From Toxorhynchites rutilus septentrionalis (lineage: Eukaryota > Arthropoda > Insecta > Diptera > Culicidae): DNA of 64,000 nucleotides. Shown in pieces: positions 47,595 to 58,481 of the stretch. The notes under the pieces are model-generated. The model did not search any database. It saw only the letters and a program-made list of their open reading frames with translations, and had not been told where the DNA came from. The stretch spans positions 253,793,994 through 253,857,993 of the forward strand of contig NC_073746.1 of NCBI RefSeq assembly GCF_029784135.1. Reading direction: 5' to 3'. The stretch's first letter is position 1. Every line of letters starts with the position of its first letter. Both the position numbers and the translations under genes were made by a program.

Positions 47595-49813
47595 TGTGTT
47601 TGCTCACTGAATGTTGTCGAGAAATGTCAAACTAAGAACTAAATACCAGACGTGTTAGTATCAACTTACCACTTTTTACATAATTATCTAACACTAGCAG
47701 CCGAGAGTTGGAATAGATCGACAAAAAATTAACGTACAGTTTTTTTGTTAAATTGTTGTCTATAAACTTGTTATGATTATTTCCCTTCAGAATATTCCTC
47801 TATATGTTGTCATTGTTCGCTCATATTACTGCAATACATCGACAAGAACTATATTTGAGGTACTCTGATTTCCACGATTTTACCTGAACAGTATTTTTGA
47901 AATGGTATTCGTCCTGTTTCCAAATCAGTGCGTCGAATGCAGAATTAATATGCTTCGCGCAGCAATGAGATTTGAAGGGATTTTAAGTTTTGACACACAG
48001 ATATATTCCGAGCTGATGCATTAGGTGAAAGTTTCGTGTTTGATAATTAAAGATATCAATTTGATGAATAGAATGATGATGTTGTGTTGCCATGATTATG
48101 GAATTCTTCTAACGTACAAAACAACTGCACTGCCTTTCTCCATGGTTGTAGCTTCAACAATATACATTGCAAGAGGGCCAGAAACAACATTACTCGTTTG
48201 TGTTACATTAGCTAATTATACCAGATTATTTGCTAATAGGTTACTTGCGTTACAATTTTTATCCATGTCGAAACCCCTTCGGTGGTATGCAATCAATCTG
48301 AGCGCATAAAAAGCGACATGTGTGACGTTTAAACATGCAATCTTTTTTTTGCCGAGAAACCCTATGTGGCCTATAAAAAGTTTTAATGTTCGTGTTCAAG
48401 GCAGATCCTGTGGGGAGGATAACATATCAAAGCACGTGTTATGCAGAGCGCTTTACATGTCATAAACGCGTTTGCCGCCCGGGACTGATGACACGGACTA
48501 CAGCGTAAAAGGCCGTGGTGATATAGGTGTACCTCAAGCAGTAGATGAATTTGTATTGTAGTTTCGTGAAAAATGGGTAACCCATGATTTTATTGAGACA
48601 CAAAGTCAGTTTTTGAGGAAAATTTAAAGAATGGCAAAAAATTAATCATTCAGTGGTATCACTCTAAAAGCTACGCAAAACTAGCATTACTTGGCTTCAT
48701 ATTGGTGACAGTCTATTCAGTACTAACGGTTAACAGGTTTATGATGTAAAGTTATAGAAAATTTCAAAAGTCGATAGTTGAAAAAAGATCAACCTTTTAA
48801 AAGTCTACACATAACACACATGAGTTCACAACAGATTTAAACAAAATAACATTTTGTTCGTTAACTGAAACCCCTTCTCGCATAACTAGCCTTCAGTGAA
48901 ATGCTTCAACAGCACTAAGGGCCAATGGAAGCATAGTTCAAAGCTGTATATCGACCGTTCACTTTCAGTCCCATCTGACACAGGAAATGTGAACAAACTA
49001 CTTAATTATGTATTTGATGGCTTTTGAGAACAGGAAACGCCACTTTTTCATGTTGTTACATTCATTGGATCCATCCTCTGTTACGAATTTCCTCTGTTGA
49101 ATCCGGCTGCAATGATGAAGCTGTTGGGTCTTCCCTAGATGGATGAAAACCTTAGGTTTCTATGTTTCAAGAATATGAACATTTCGTTAAAAACTGTGTT
49201 CCTGCAAATTTTGGCTAAACTGCCATCATCGATTCAAAGAACACGAGATAGCGGAGAATATTGGTAACCACAGTTGGATGCGCCAAGAATACGATTGTTA
49301 GAATATTATTATGATTATGTTACCCATCAAATCATAGCTTAAACCAACCGGATGAACAGTATGGTCAAAGCGACAGTGCCGTTGTAGATTGACGTACAAC
49401 TGACACTCGAGTGCAGTGCTTTTCTTGTGTGCACTACTGCTGAATAAGCATCTTTTCTGTTCAGCTTATCTTGCTCTTCTCGGAAGTATAACAACCGCAA
49501 AATGATAGTCTCATGCGAGAACTGCACTTTGCACCGAAAGACATGCAATGGGTGGTTTTGGATGACATAGATATATTGCAAGTCCCCACTCGGTGCTGTA
49601 GGAGACCAATGTGAATGACTTTCATTATTGCACGATTACATGAAAACAATAAAGTCATTCAACCACAAACGCTCGAGCGCAGTTCTCTGTCTGTACTCGT
49701 TTTTTATAAGGGTACTTGTCACTTGAATTTCAACAGTTGATAGTCAGTTGGAACGATCAGCCAATTAGTGTTGATAGTAATAAGCATAATATGTGATATC
49801 GACTGTGGTTGAA
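47595..49813. other. No gene recognised
   Basis: About 2.2 kb without a recognisable gene. Six-frame reading of 48.4-49.6 kb gives short, stop-rich pieces with no family motif that I trust. It could be an old, unrecognised element. Confidence 0.4.
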
Positions 49814-49817
49814 TTAA

Positions 49818-49944
49818 GGGGTAACCCGGTCTGGCGAGTCGAAAAAATCGAATTTTTATTCGTTGCATTTTTTTACTTTATTCCTCACATCCGAAAAAAT
49901 CACGAAAATTAATTATTTTTCGACGTTCCAGACAGGGGCCCCCC
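49818..49944. mobile_element. Short TTAA-flanked MITE (127 bp)
   Basis: TTAA at 49814-49817 and 49945-49948 brackets a deletion derivative of the element at 55766-56274. It shares GGTCTGGCGAGTCGAAAAAA / CGACGTTCCAGACAGGGGCC ends and the interior CATCCGAAAAAATCACGAAA. Confidence 0.75.
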
Positions 49945-49978
49945 TTAAATAATTTATATTGTGTTACTATTATTTGTG

Positions 49979-50127
49979 GCTCTCGTGGCCGAGTGGTGGT
50001 AAGGCGTCGTGCACAAATTACGTAACGCCAAAAATCCGGCTTTGGACCCCCTCCCCCCCCCTACGTAACGTTATTTCCTATCTCTAATGTACAGAAAGTA
50101 ACGCAACCTCGACCCCCTCTCCCCCCT
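49979..50127 (+). repeat. SINE 5' scrap joined to half of a palindromic MITE
   Basis: CTCTCGTGGCCGAGTGGTGG is the first ~20 bp of the GAA-tailed SINE. It is cut by GGCGTCGTGCACAAATTACG at 50003, the left half of the MITE described at 45512. That half ends near 50127 against the 120-bp repeat family. Confidence 0.6.
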
Positions 50128-50760
50128 TCAATATGGGTATCAAATAAAAGGACTTGACTAGTAGAACACAGTTATACACGAGGAATGCAGATCCAAAACG
50201 GTCGCCACAACAAAATGGCGGATTACATTTTTTTTCAAAACCCCATCAATATGGGTATCATGTGAAGAGGCTTAAATCACAGCTATTTATGGAATTATTT
50301 ATGGCCAGTAAATCACAGCTATTTATGGAAAATTTAAATTCAAGATGACCGCTGTAACAAATTAGTCAATTACTTTTTCAAACGGTTTCATTCAACTTGA
50401 CCTGTTTGTATGTATGTTTGTATGTCTGTAGGGTTGTCCCACATTAATAAAAATTTGTCCCCGTTCCTTTTGACTTATTGATCTGAAATTTGGAACACAC
50501 CTTTCTCTCTGCTGTCATTATAATACAGTGTATTCCGTTATTTCGAAAAATCCAATTCGGCCGCCGGTTAAAAATGGCTGAATGACTTGACTTGGAGAAC
50601 ACACTACATTATGAACAACATAAATTCAAAAAGGTGTATGTATTTTTTTGTAATTTTCTCAATATCGAATGAAATGATTTGATTAATAGAATGCAGTACA
50701 TCATCAAAATATTCCGAAGGAAATTAGGTAATAAATAAAAATCAAAATTAAAATTAATGG
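50128..50760 (+). repeat. Degenerate units of the 120-bp array family
   Basis: ATGGGTATCAAATAAAAGG near 50131 and CATCAATATGGGTATCATG near 50244 match the array at 32.2-33.7 kb. GATCTGAAATTTGGAACACA near 50481 matches its leader at 32150. A TGTATGTATGTTTGTATG microsatellite lies near 50405. Confidence 0.7.
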
Positions 50761-50817
50761 TTTTATTGTACAGAAGTATACTAATCGTACAGATAATGTA
50801 CTATAAACTAGGAAATA

Positions 50818-51118
50818 AAAAAAACTAAAAAGTTAAACAGTTTGATGTACTAAAAGCTAGAAAATAATTAGGCAAGCAGCAGTTAGTAGTTATAACATCT
50901 CTTCCTTCATTAAGCAACGATGAAACTAAAATAAAATCGAGGGGCACGTCGGATTTCCATTATTCACAGTTAGTTGTTTCATCATATGCCCCACGATTTT
51001 CTTTTAGTCTCATCATTGCCCTAGATTAATGAAGGAAGGGATGTGATAACTACTAACTGCTGCTTGCCTAATTATTTTTTTGCTTTTAGTATATCAAACC
51101 GTTTAACTTAAAAAGTTT
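50818..51118. repeat. ~300-bp palindrome (fold-back core)
   Basis: The left arm (AATTAGGCAAGCAGCAGTTA near 50868) is complementary to the right arm (TAACTGCTGCTTGCCTAATT near 51054). The arms extend about 130 bp each around a ~40-bp centre near 50960. The same sequence forms the spacer between the opposed arrays at 32906-33214. Confidence 0.8.
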
Positions 51119-51285
51119 TTTTTTTACTTTTTTTTTATCAATTTCAAGTATTACAATTTAGGGAAGTGAAATCATGTTTTAATAAATCACTATCAATTTT
51201 ACTCTCAGTTCTTGTTGAGTTTGTGATTGTTGCATAATCGATAGGCTACTTGTATCCACCATTACTTCATTACTGCGGCATCATA

Positions 51286-51411
51286 TCATAAATCACCTAC
51301 TGATATGAGCCTCTTCCTCAGAGCTGATTCAGAAATACCGAGGTCTGCCGCAATCCGACGCTTCGAGACTCCCTCCCGAAGTCTCTGTCGGCCAGACAGC
51401 ATTTCTTCAAA
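51286..51411 (-). pseudogene. Fragment with a pogo/psq-type helix-turn-helix
   Basis: A 41-codon minus-strand frame contains KRRIAADLGISESALRKRL, the pattern of the psq-type helix-turn-helix found at the N-terminus of pogo/Tigger-like transposases and some host DNA-binding proteins. A stop (51412-51414) lies directly upstream and another (51286-51288) directly downstream. No DDE domain was found nearby. It is most likely a transposase scrap, with a stray host exon as an alternative. Confidence 0.45.
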
Positions 51412-51786
51412 TCAGTTTTCTTCTTGTGGATCGCGATAAAAATTTGATTAAAAACATTTTATTTTTTTTTTGAGAGCAAAATGCTGGTGCGAACTTTTGC
51501 CCTACAGCCACTCCGCACCTTTGCCCCACAAGCAATTTTTGAACTAATCGAATTTTTAAGAAAAGCTCTTGAACTTTTTCACAAAAACAAATACGCACTA
51601 TCATCTACTATAGAATGAAGGTTTTCTTGAAGATTATTTTAGGTAAGTAAATCGTCATCCCCAAAATTGAAAAAAATAGATCGAAACACCGCAAAACTAT
51701 TTTTACCTCATAACTTTTTGCCACTATGCAACTTATATGTATGAGCTGCAGGTGTAATAATGTATCAAACGAATGCTCTGTTGTCG

Positions 51787-53223
51787 AATTTTGACGTAGG
51801 ATTACGTCTTTCGGGAACATATTGGGGTACAAATTGAAAATCTAAAATCGAATACATCGTGAAAATTGTCCAATTTCAAACGCTTATTTCTCAGTCATTT
51901 CATGATGGATTGATGAAATTTTTGCGTCAATCAATTTCGGCACTCCATAACATTTTTTTTATATTGAAGAAAATAATATATGTCATGAAACTAACTATCG
52001 AACAATTGTAAAATTTCAACCCCTATCCTAACGGAAATACCCACTTCTGATTGGTCGAAATTGACGACACATGCGGCGGGTCCCTAACAGAAACATCAAA
52101 ACCAAGCTACCTGGGGGAAATCGGCATATCAAATACATAAAAGTAGGGGGAGCATTTGCTCGCACCGTAACGTGTTCCCTAACAGAGACATCGAAACCAA
52201 GCTGCCTGGGAGAAATCGGCATTGCAAATACATGAAAGTAGGGGGAGCTTTTGTTCCTACCGAAATGTATTCCCTAGCAGAGACATCTGAACCAAGCTGC
52301 CTGGGGGAAATCGGCATTGCAAATATATGCAAGTCGGGGGCATTTTTGTATTACAAGTAAGGTGCGCGATACGATTAATTCTATCAAATAAAATTTACAT
52401 TTGGAACTTTAATGTTGGTTGCTTAGTGAAATTTCATATGAATGACCGATCGTGAATTGTGAAAAATTTAGCACAAGTGTAAGTGTAAAATTGTATATGG
52501 TAGTAGTTGTGTTAAAAATGGCTTGATATATGAAATGATTTATTTCAATTTTCATAAATAAAAACCAAGGTGTGTTCCCGCTCGAGAACGGGTCGTTTGG
52601 TCTAAGCTGTCCGTTTTGTTGTGTTCATTTTCACCCAAGGAAAGTTTATACGGCGAGAAAAATTGGAAAAGTGAAGAAATAGTGATTTTGCATTTGCTCT
52701 ACATATAGTATTAGGCGTTGTTAGTCCAATTAAAATGCGCATTGGGTTGAATAAACACTCAAAAAGTAAAATTTACAAAAGAAAATTACCTTTTACATTT
52801 CAAATGTTTTTTTCTATATTAAAGTAACTTGTTTTTACTAATTATAAAAATTGATAATTGTGTTCGATATTTACATTACATTGTTGAGTTTTTTTTTCTT
52901 GATTTCATCCATACATATCACAGGAGGCATCTCGTCTAGGATCACAGAGGGCGGTTTTCATCATATCTCGTTCCACTTCGGTGTCTTTTATCTGATACGC
53001 ACCATCCAACGACTGTTTACCATCCTTTTGTCAGCATTACTCGTTTGTGAACACTGGTGGAGTGAACAAACAATATCCAACAATCAAACAAAACGGCCCT
53101 TTTCAGAGCTACCAAATTATTATCAAAGAGTTTAACGATGTAATTATTCAAACATATCTAAAAACAATAGATAGCCTAACGGAATCCTACGTCAACTATG
53201 CAGTCGTGTCTTGAACACAACCC
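51787..53223 (-). repeat. Family A-related repeat, inverted
   Basis: The right border carries CAGTCGTGTCTTGAACACAA, the complement of the family A left end. The left border carries TTTGACGTAGGATTACGTCTTTC, like its right end. The interior differs from copies 1 and 2, containing a 95-bp tandem repeat and a CGCTCGAGAACGGGTCG block near 52580. It may be a subfamily sharing only the termini. Confidence 0.5.
52081..52365 (+). repeat. 95-bp tandem repeat, three units
   Basis: Units start with TCCCTAACAGARACAT at 52081, 52176 and 52271. Each contains AACCAAGCTGCCTGGGRGAA, ATCGGCATTGCAAATA and AGTAGGGGGAGC. The spacing is exactly 95 bp. Minus-strand open frames here are repeat artefacts. Confidence 0.9.
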
Positions 53224-53287
53224 TACTGTGACTTTTTATGCTTGTTTGCTTCAAAAAGGCCAATGCACACTTTTGCCCCGCACTACT

Positions 53288-53446
53288 CTACCAGGTTAGA
53301 TATCGCATCGTCAAAAATGGCTCCAACTCGGTAAATAATGGGATTTTCGATAAATCCTTTCAAGGGTTTATTCTTGAACGCTTAAACTACAGAAATACGA
53401 AGGAAAAAAAATGATTTTTTTCGAATTTCTAGACTAGAATACTGCC
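53288..53446 (-). mobile_element. Truncated TTAA MITE (family of 36988)
   Basis: Read on the minus strand from the TTAA at 53447-53450, GGCAGTATTCTAGTCTAGA and the following 140 bp match the left end of the MITE at 36988 (including TTATCGAAAATCC). The other end is missing. Confidence 0.7.
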
Positions 53447-53623
53447 TTAAGGTGAAGGTGGAAGCTAGCCATTGTAGTAGTATATGTAAACCCACGTGTA
53501 AAAATGGGATAATAGCGTTTGTGAGAGAAGAGCAAAGCACACGTAAATGGATCATTTCACTTATCAGACTGTGTGGCGCTTCATTGACACGAGTCTTTGA
53601 ATACATTTGAAAAAAATGACAAT

Positions 53624-53970
53624 TCAATACTGAAGTAAAATGTATGAACGATATGTTCCGATGAACAATTGCAAATATAAATATATATAAAAGGTGCATT
53701 TAGTAAAATTCTGGTTATATGCAAGTGTAACATGAGCAAATTTATAACACATGCGAATTGGGGCTCTTTTGGTAATAACTAATTCTTCCGCATAGCAACT
53801 CGATGTTGATAATTCCTTAATATTTTCCTTCGTTGATCGTATTGTTTTCACATATTCACGTTGGAGAGCCTTAACCCTGCTCTCCGTTGGCCGAGGCATT
53901 TCGATAGAATGTAATACTTTTCCGTTTACTGTTTTTGAAAGCATATGCAGCCGTGGCAGTGTTCCGAGCT
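53624..53970 (-). CDS. Candidate coding exon of an unknown gene
   Basis: On the minus strand, an acceptor-like TATTGTATTACAG (AG at 53972-53971) opens a frame running to a stop at 53624. The first ~75 codons have protein-like composition, with LHMLSKTVNGKVLHSIE then MPRPTESRVKALQREYVKT and STKENIKELSTSSCYAEEL. The last 30 codons are hydrophobic and AT-biased and may be intron or untranslated. No good donor was seen. I do not recognise the protein. It may be an exon, a terminal exon or an old gene fragment. Confidence 0.3.
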
Positions 53971-54245
53971 CTGTAATACAATATTCTCACCCAATGTTGA
54001 AGTTGCTAAAACTTACATTATAGACCCATTAAACGTAAAAATAATAAATGTTAAATACATTTTATTCTATTGATTTTCATGACATGAAACGCTATGACTC
54101 AGGAATAACATTTTATTGAGTGGTTTTATAGCTGTTTCGATGATATTGCCTGGCATTAGTGTCGAAAAAATAACGATGCTTTCACCAATACAAACAAATC
54201 CATTGCCGAAGATCGAACAATGAAAATTTAACTTTCAGAGCACTA

Positions 54246-55537
54246 AAGGGTGTGTCACATCAAATTGCATCACGGAAAAAACGCTGTAGAAATTCGCCCA
54301 GTAGACCAATCCTTTTGAAAATTTTAGACAGTAACATAAAAACTATTAAACAACTTTTGGAATTTTCTTTTTATTCATACTTCGAGCCCAAGCCCGTATG
54401 CTCGCACCTTCCTCTTTACCCCGTCCATAAGGTTCTGTACAACGTCAGGTTGTAGTTTTTTTTGAACAGAAATCCATTTTCTCTTGAAGTCCGCCTCCGA
54501 TTTGACAACTTTTGGGTTCTTCCGGAGGGCCTGCTTCGTAATCGCCCAATATTTCTCTATTGGGCGAAGCTCCGGTGCGTTGGGCGGGTTCATTTCCTTT
54601 GGCACGAAGGTGACCCCGTTGGCTTCGTACCACTCCAACACGTCCTTTGAATAGTGGCACGAAGCGAGATCCGGCCAGAAGATGGTCGGGCCCTCGTGCT
54701 GCTTCAATAGTGGTAGTAAGCGCTTCTGTAGGTACTCCTTAAGGTAAACCTGCCCGTTTACCGTGCCGGTCATCACGAAGGGGGCGCTCCGTTTTCCGCA
54801 AGAGCAGATCGCTTGCCACACCATGTACTTTTTGGCAAACTTGGATAGTTTCTGCTTGCGAATCTCCTCCGGAACGCTGAATTTGTCCTCTGCGGAGAAG
54901 AACAACAGGCCCGGCAGCTGACGAAAGTCCGCTTTGACGTAGGTTTCGTCGTCCATTACCAGGCAATGCGGCTTCGTCAGCATTTCGGTGTACAGCTTCC
55001 GGGCTCGCGTCTTCCCCACCATGTTTTGCCTTTCGTCGCGGTTAGGAGCCTTCTGAACCTTGTATGTACGCAGGCCCTTCCGCTGCTTGGTCCGCTGGAC
55101 GAATGAACTTGACAAATTCAGCTTATTGGCGACATCCCGGACCGAACTTCTCTGATCACGTCTAAACTGCTTAACTACGTGCTTGTGATCTTTTTCACTG
55201 ACGGAGCATCCATTTTTGCCGTTCTTCACCTTCCGGTCGATGGTTAGGTTCTTGAAGTATCGTTTTAGTACTCTGCTGATCGTGGATTGGACGATTCCCA
55301 GCATCTTACCGATGTCCCGATGTGACAACTCCGGATTCTCGAAATGAGTGCACAGGATTAATTCACGACGCTCTTTTTCGTTCGACGACATTTTTCCAAA
55401 TTTACGAAAAATTGACAGTGAAGCATGGCCAACGTGACACTCTTATCTGATTATAAGCGAAAGCTGAAGATATAATTCCTAAAAATTAAATTTCTACAGC
55501 GTTTTTTCCGTGATGCAATTTGATGTGACACACCCTT
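54246..55537 (-). mobile_element. Intact ITmDD37E-type Tc1/mariner transposon
   Basis: The 1292-bp element has 49-bp terminal inverted repeats that match without mismatch (54246-54294 and 55489-55537), beginning AAGGGTGTGTCACATCAAAT. TA target duplications lie at 54244-54245 and 55538-55539. It contains a single uninterrupted transposase gene on the minus strand. Size, ends and DD37E spacing fit the ITmD37E family described from mosquitoes. Perfect ends and an intact ORF imply recent insertion. Confidence 0.93.
54375..55391 (-). CDS. DD37E transposase (Tc1/mariner superfamily)
   Basis: The 338-residue protein would cut and paste the surrounding element at TA sites. Residues 1-110 hold two helix-turn-helix segments for binding the terminal repeats (LSHRDIGKMLGIVQSTISRV at 22-41, SVRDVANKLNLSSSFVQR at 83-100). 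The catalytic triad is visible: HCLVMDDETYVK (D147 or D148), TIFWPDLASCHYS (D241) and NAPELRPIEKYWAI (E279). There are exactly 37 residues between the last two. The ATG at 55391 gives the full family length. No frameshift or stop was seen. The host function is none, and expression is unknown. Confidence 0.93.
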   Translation of the reverse strand: MSSNEKERRELILCTHFENPELSHRDIGKMLGIVQSTISRVLKRYFKNLTIDRKVKNGKNGCSVSEKDHKHVVKQFRRDQRSSVRDVANKLNLSSSFVQRTKQRKGLRTYKVQKAPNRDERQNMVGKTRARKLYTEMLTKPHCLVMDDETYVKADFRQLPGLLFFSAEDKFSVPEEIRKQKLSKFAKKYMVWQAICSCGKRSAPFVMTGTVNGQVYLKEYLQKRLLPLLKQHEGPTIFWPDLASCHYSKDVLEWYEANGVTFVPKEMNPPNAPELRPIEKYWAITKQALRKNPKVVKSEADFKRKWISVQKKLQPDVVQNLMDGVKRKVRAYGLGLEV

Positions 55538-55765
55538 TAGCTCGAGTTTTCCGGCGTTTTTCACTATACAGTGCGACAGCAGATGAAAATATAATATCTT
55601 GTGATTAATCGATTAGAGTTAGGTTGATATTACTTGATGGGAAGTGTCCGAAAATGATCATTTTCTTCACACTGTTTCGCAAAATTATTGATTTTCGGGC
55701 GAAAGGTAAGGGAGGGAGATGAAAGAAATGAGCGCCATTGTGGCTAGCTTACACCTTCATCTTAA

Positions 55766-56274
55766 AGGGGGGACTCCTGTCTGGAAGGTCGAAAAGTAAT
55801 GAATTTTCATGATTTTTTTTTCGGATGTTAGGAATGAAGTGAAGTGTCCGGGTATTTTGGTTATTGTTTGAGGTATGTTGGAAGGTTTATTTTCAATTTT
55901 TTGAGTGCACGAATAATTATTATTACGCTGTTGACAGCTGAATGCGTAGATACTGTTGGAAAATCGGAACGTTGCTGGTCGTATTGGTTCTGAAAGAAAG
56001 GAGAGTCGCAGAACGAATTCCAATGAATATTTTGAAACCTTAGGACAATACCTAAAGCATTACAAATGGGTTTTTGAAAATTCAAAAAAGCGTCAAAATG
56101 ACGGACTTCTGTGTAAAAAATGAGTTATTTTTTACACAATAAAAATCGCTGTTGAGAAGCTCAAAAAAACAAAAATCTTTTTAGGACAACATTTCTGAGG
56201 GCATAAGCTTCCCAAAAATGCAAAAAAAAAACAAAAATTAGATTTTTTTCAATTTTCCAGACCGGTGTCCCCTC
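55766..56274. mobile_element. TTAA-flanked MITE (509 bp)
   Basis: TTAA at 55762-55765 and 56275-56278 brackets ends AGGGGGGACTCCTGTCTGGA and, inverted, GAGGGGACACCGGTCTGGAA. The interior (TGTCCGGGTATTTTGGTTAT, AATTATTATTACGCTGTTG) recurs at 56440-56705 inverted and at 59075-59585. No coding capacity. Confidence 0.8.
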
Positions 56275-56439
56275 TTAAACGCATAAATTTGAAATTCGGT
56301 ATTTACACAGGCAGAAAAAAAATCAGTTCTAATTGTTGGTTGTTTTCAATAGCCTCAGACTTTTCCAGGTAGATGATGTCCATGTTTGTTTCGTTTTGTT
56401 CAACTTTCTCCAGCATATAACACGCTATAGGTATTGCCA

Positions 56440-56705
56440 TAAAGTTTCAAAATATTCAATGGAATTCTGCGACACTCCTTTGTTTCAGAACCGATACCAC
56501 CAGTAAGGTACTGATGTTCAGACAGCATTTACGTATCCTGCTGGCAACAGCGTAATAATCATTATTTGTGCACTCAAAAAATGGAAACTACATCTTCAAA
56601 TATACCTGGAACAATAATCAAAATACCGGAACACTTCACTTTATTCCTAACATCCGAAAAAATCACGAAAAAACATTATTTTTCGACCTCCCAGATAGGG
56701 TCAAG
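56440..56705 (-). repeat. Partial inverted copy of the 55766 MITE
   Basis: Read on the minus strand, this matches the MITE from the CGACCTCCCAGATAGGG end through CAACAGCGTAATAATCATTA and GAATTCTGCGACACTCC. One terminal repeat and about half the body are missing. Confidence 0.75.
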
Positions 56706-57913
56706 AAATAGCCACAGAAGGCCAAATCTAGCAGGTAATATTTTATTTCTTTTCTATTGGACAAGCAATCAATGAATTAGACGGTACGCATGAGCTTTGT
56801 GGACAATTGGAGGGACGAATGTGGAATACCTGTAAGGTCTTATTAATCGATTATCAGACCTACTTAAAAGACCCAAATCGGGTTTGACGTTGGGTGGAAA
56901 ATTGATATTTGCCTGCTCGGTTGGACCGGTACCAAGCGAACGCAATTAAACAGGCCATTACCATGTATGCTGGTACGGAATGGAAAGAGAATATAGACAG
57001 CGTTAGTATGATGTTTAGAGATGAAGTATCCGCCTTTAACACCCTTTCATCCCTTCGCATATAGGAGGAAAAAGGGTGAGTGGAGGGGAATCGACACAAC
57101 AGATGCTAGTAAACAGAAGCAAGTCGTGATCATTAATGACGCTATTATATTACCAGGATTACACCTGGTGCATCGTGCGAAGGACGTGCCACCGTGGCCT
57201 ATGTTATATAACGAAGATAAGGAGTTATCGAGGATAATCGTTCTGATAGAACGTGAGAGCAGGCCTCTCGCCGATGCTTCAGCATCAGTATAATTTAATT
57301 TGTGAATTTCATGTTTCATCTAGCAACGGATCAATCGTTTTGTTTTCGAATTGTACATGACGTCATTTCCATTAGATAATATATTCTCTATTTTTCTATC
57401 AATTTCAGATATTGTACAAACCCTCAAACTATAGTTACTCCATTTATGGGATCCAGTGCGATTAAACAATGAATGGTGAATTCATAATCCTGTGTTGAGA
57501 ACAGTGTAGTGTTTTATGTATGAAATACGTATAACAGCAATAAATATCATAAAAATGTTCCGTATAATACAGCGACTGATGAAAACTATAGATAACGAAT
57601 ATTCAACATGAAAAAATAAAGTATATCTCAAAAAACATATATAGGCCCAGAGTATGGCAAACATCAGTGAAAACTTTTACTTTCTCACGGATGGATGACG
57701 GATCATCATAACATTACCGTGGAAGGAAACCGATATACCGGTTCATTGTTCGTGCTTTTCAAAAGTTCAATAGCGAAATTAACCGCGGGTGTTCAAAGGT
57801 TTTCCGATAATGCCGCTCCTTCATTGTCCAGTGTGAAAAGTTATCGAAACCGGTGAGACGGTTTGGAATAAACAGTTCGTTAAGTGAAGCCTGTCGTCCG
57901 TAGGGACATCCGA
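56706..57913. other. No gene recognised with confidence
   Basis: A frame at 57021-57293 and its upstream neighbour (56880-57060) are moderately coding-like on the plus strand. They show only a vague resemblance to the C-terminus of LTR-element polyproteins, too weak to call. Sequence at 57660-57910 is free of recognised repeats and leads into a candidate first exon. Confidence 0.4.
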
Positions 57914-58003
57914 ATGAATAGCCCAAAGATGCAAAAATCCGTTCGTATCAACGAACAACACCTGAGTTTGCTGTCGGCGCGAGCGCAGTGTGATAGCTTG
58001 ATG
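57914..58003 (+). CDS. Candidate first coding exon of an unknown gene
   Basis: ATG at 57914 opens 30 codons ending exactly at a strong donor, ATG/GTAAGTATAA (GT at 58004). The peptide begins MNSPKMQKSVRINEQHLSLL and ends ARAQCDSLM. An in-frame TAA lies 30 bp upstream, so the ATG would be the true start. The preceding 200 bp are repeat-free. No second exon was found in the remaining 6 kb, which a long mosquito intron could explain. I do not recognise the peptide, and chance is possible for so short a frame. Confidence 0.35.
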
Positions 58004-58393
58004 GTAAGTATAATAATTGAGTGGAATGTTCAAATGTTCAGATTGTCATTCAACATTAGTAATACATACTACATAAAGTTTATAGTCGTTTTGGTAATTA
58101 CCGAATCATTCGAAGAAAATACAATGCAATATGAAACAGGCGCAAAATTGCATTTGTTCTATTTTCAATATTTAATCTACCGAGAAACGGTATAAGTGGT
58201 TGAAAATCGCTATATTGCACACAAATTCAGACAACGGGTATTTTTGAACAAACTTTAAGAAACATACTTAGATTTTACCAACGCATAAGTATGTAGTGTG
58301 ATCTGACATATCTTTGTTGGCACTTCAAAATTAGGATTAACAGATGACAGCTCGATTTGCTAGGAAATATTGATTTTTACTGAACACAACCTC
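58004..58393. other. No gene recognised
   Basis: AT-rich sequence. It would be intron if the preceding exon is real. Confidence 0.35.
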
Positions 58394-58397
58394 TTAA

Positions 58398-58481
58398 CCC
58401 TCGAATACTAACCTGCCTAAAATTTACTTATATTTTGTCTTCTATTGCATTGTCTCATTTCAGAAGGTTAGTATTCCAGGG
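58398..58481. mobile_element. Tiny TTAA-flanked MITE (84 bp)
   Basis: TTAA at 58394-58397 and 58482-58485 brackets ends CCCTCGAATACTAACCT and AGGTTAGTATTCCAGGG (one mismatch in 17). It resembles the 8239 element in its CCC termini and target but is a different family. Confidence 0.7.

Noticed and set aside
48400..49660. Decayed transposase or gene
   Set aside because: Six-frame reading gave isolated protein-like words but no consistent family order.
57021..57293. LTR-retrotransposon (BEL/Pao) polyprotein C-terminus
   Set aside because: Only a vague resemblance. No integrase, reverse transcriptase, primer site or terminal repeats nearby.
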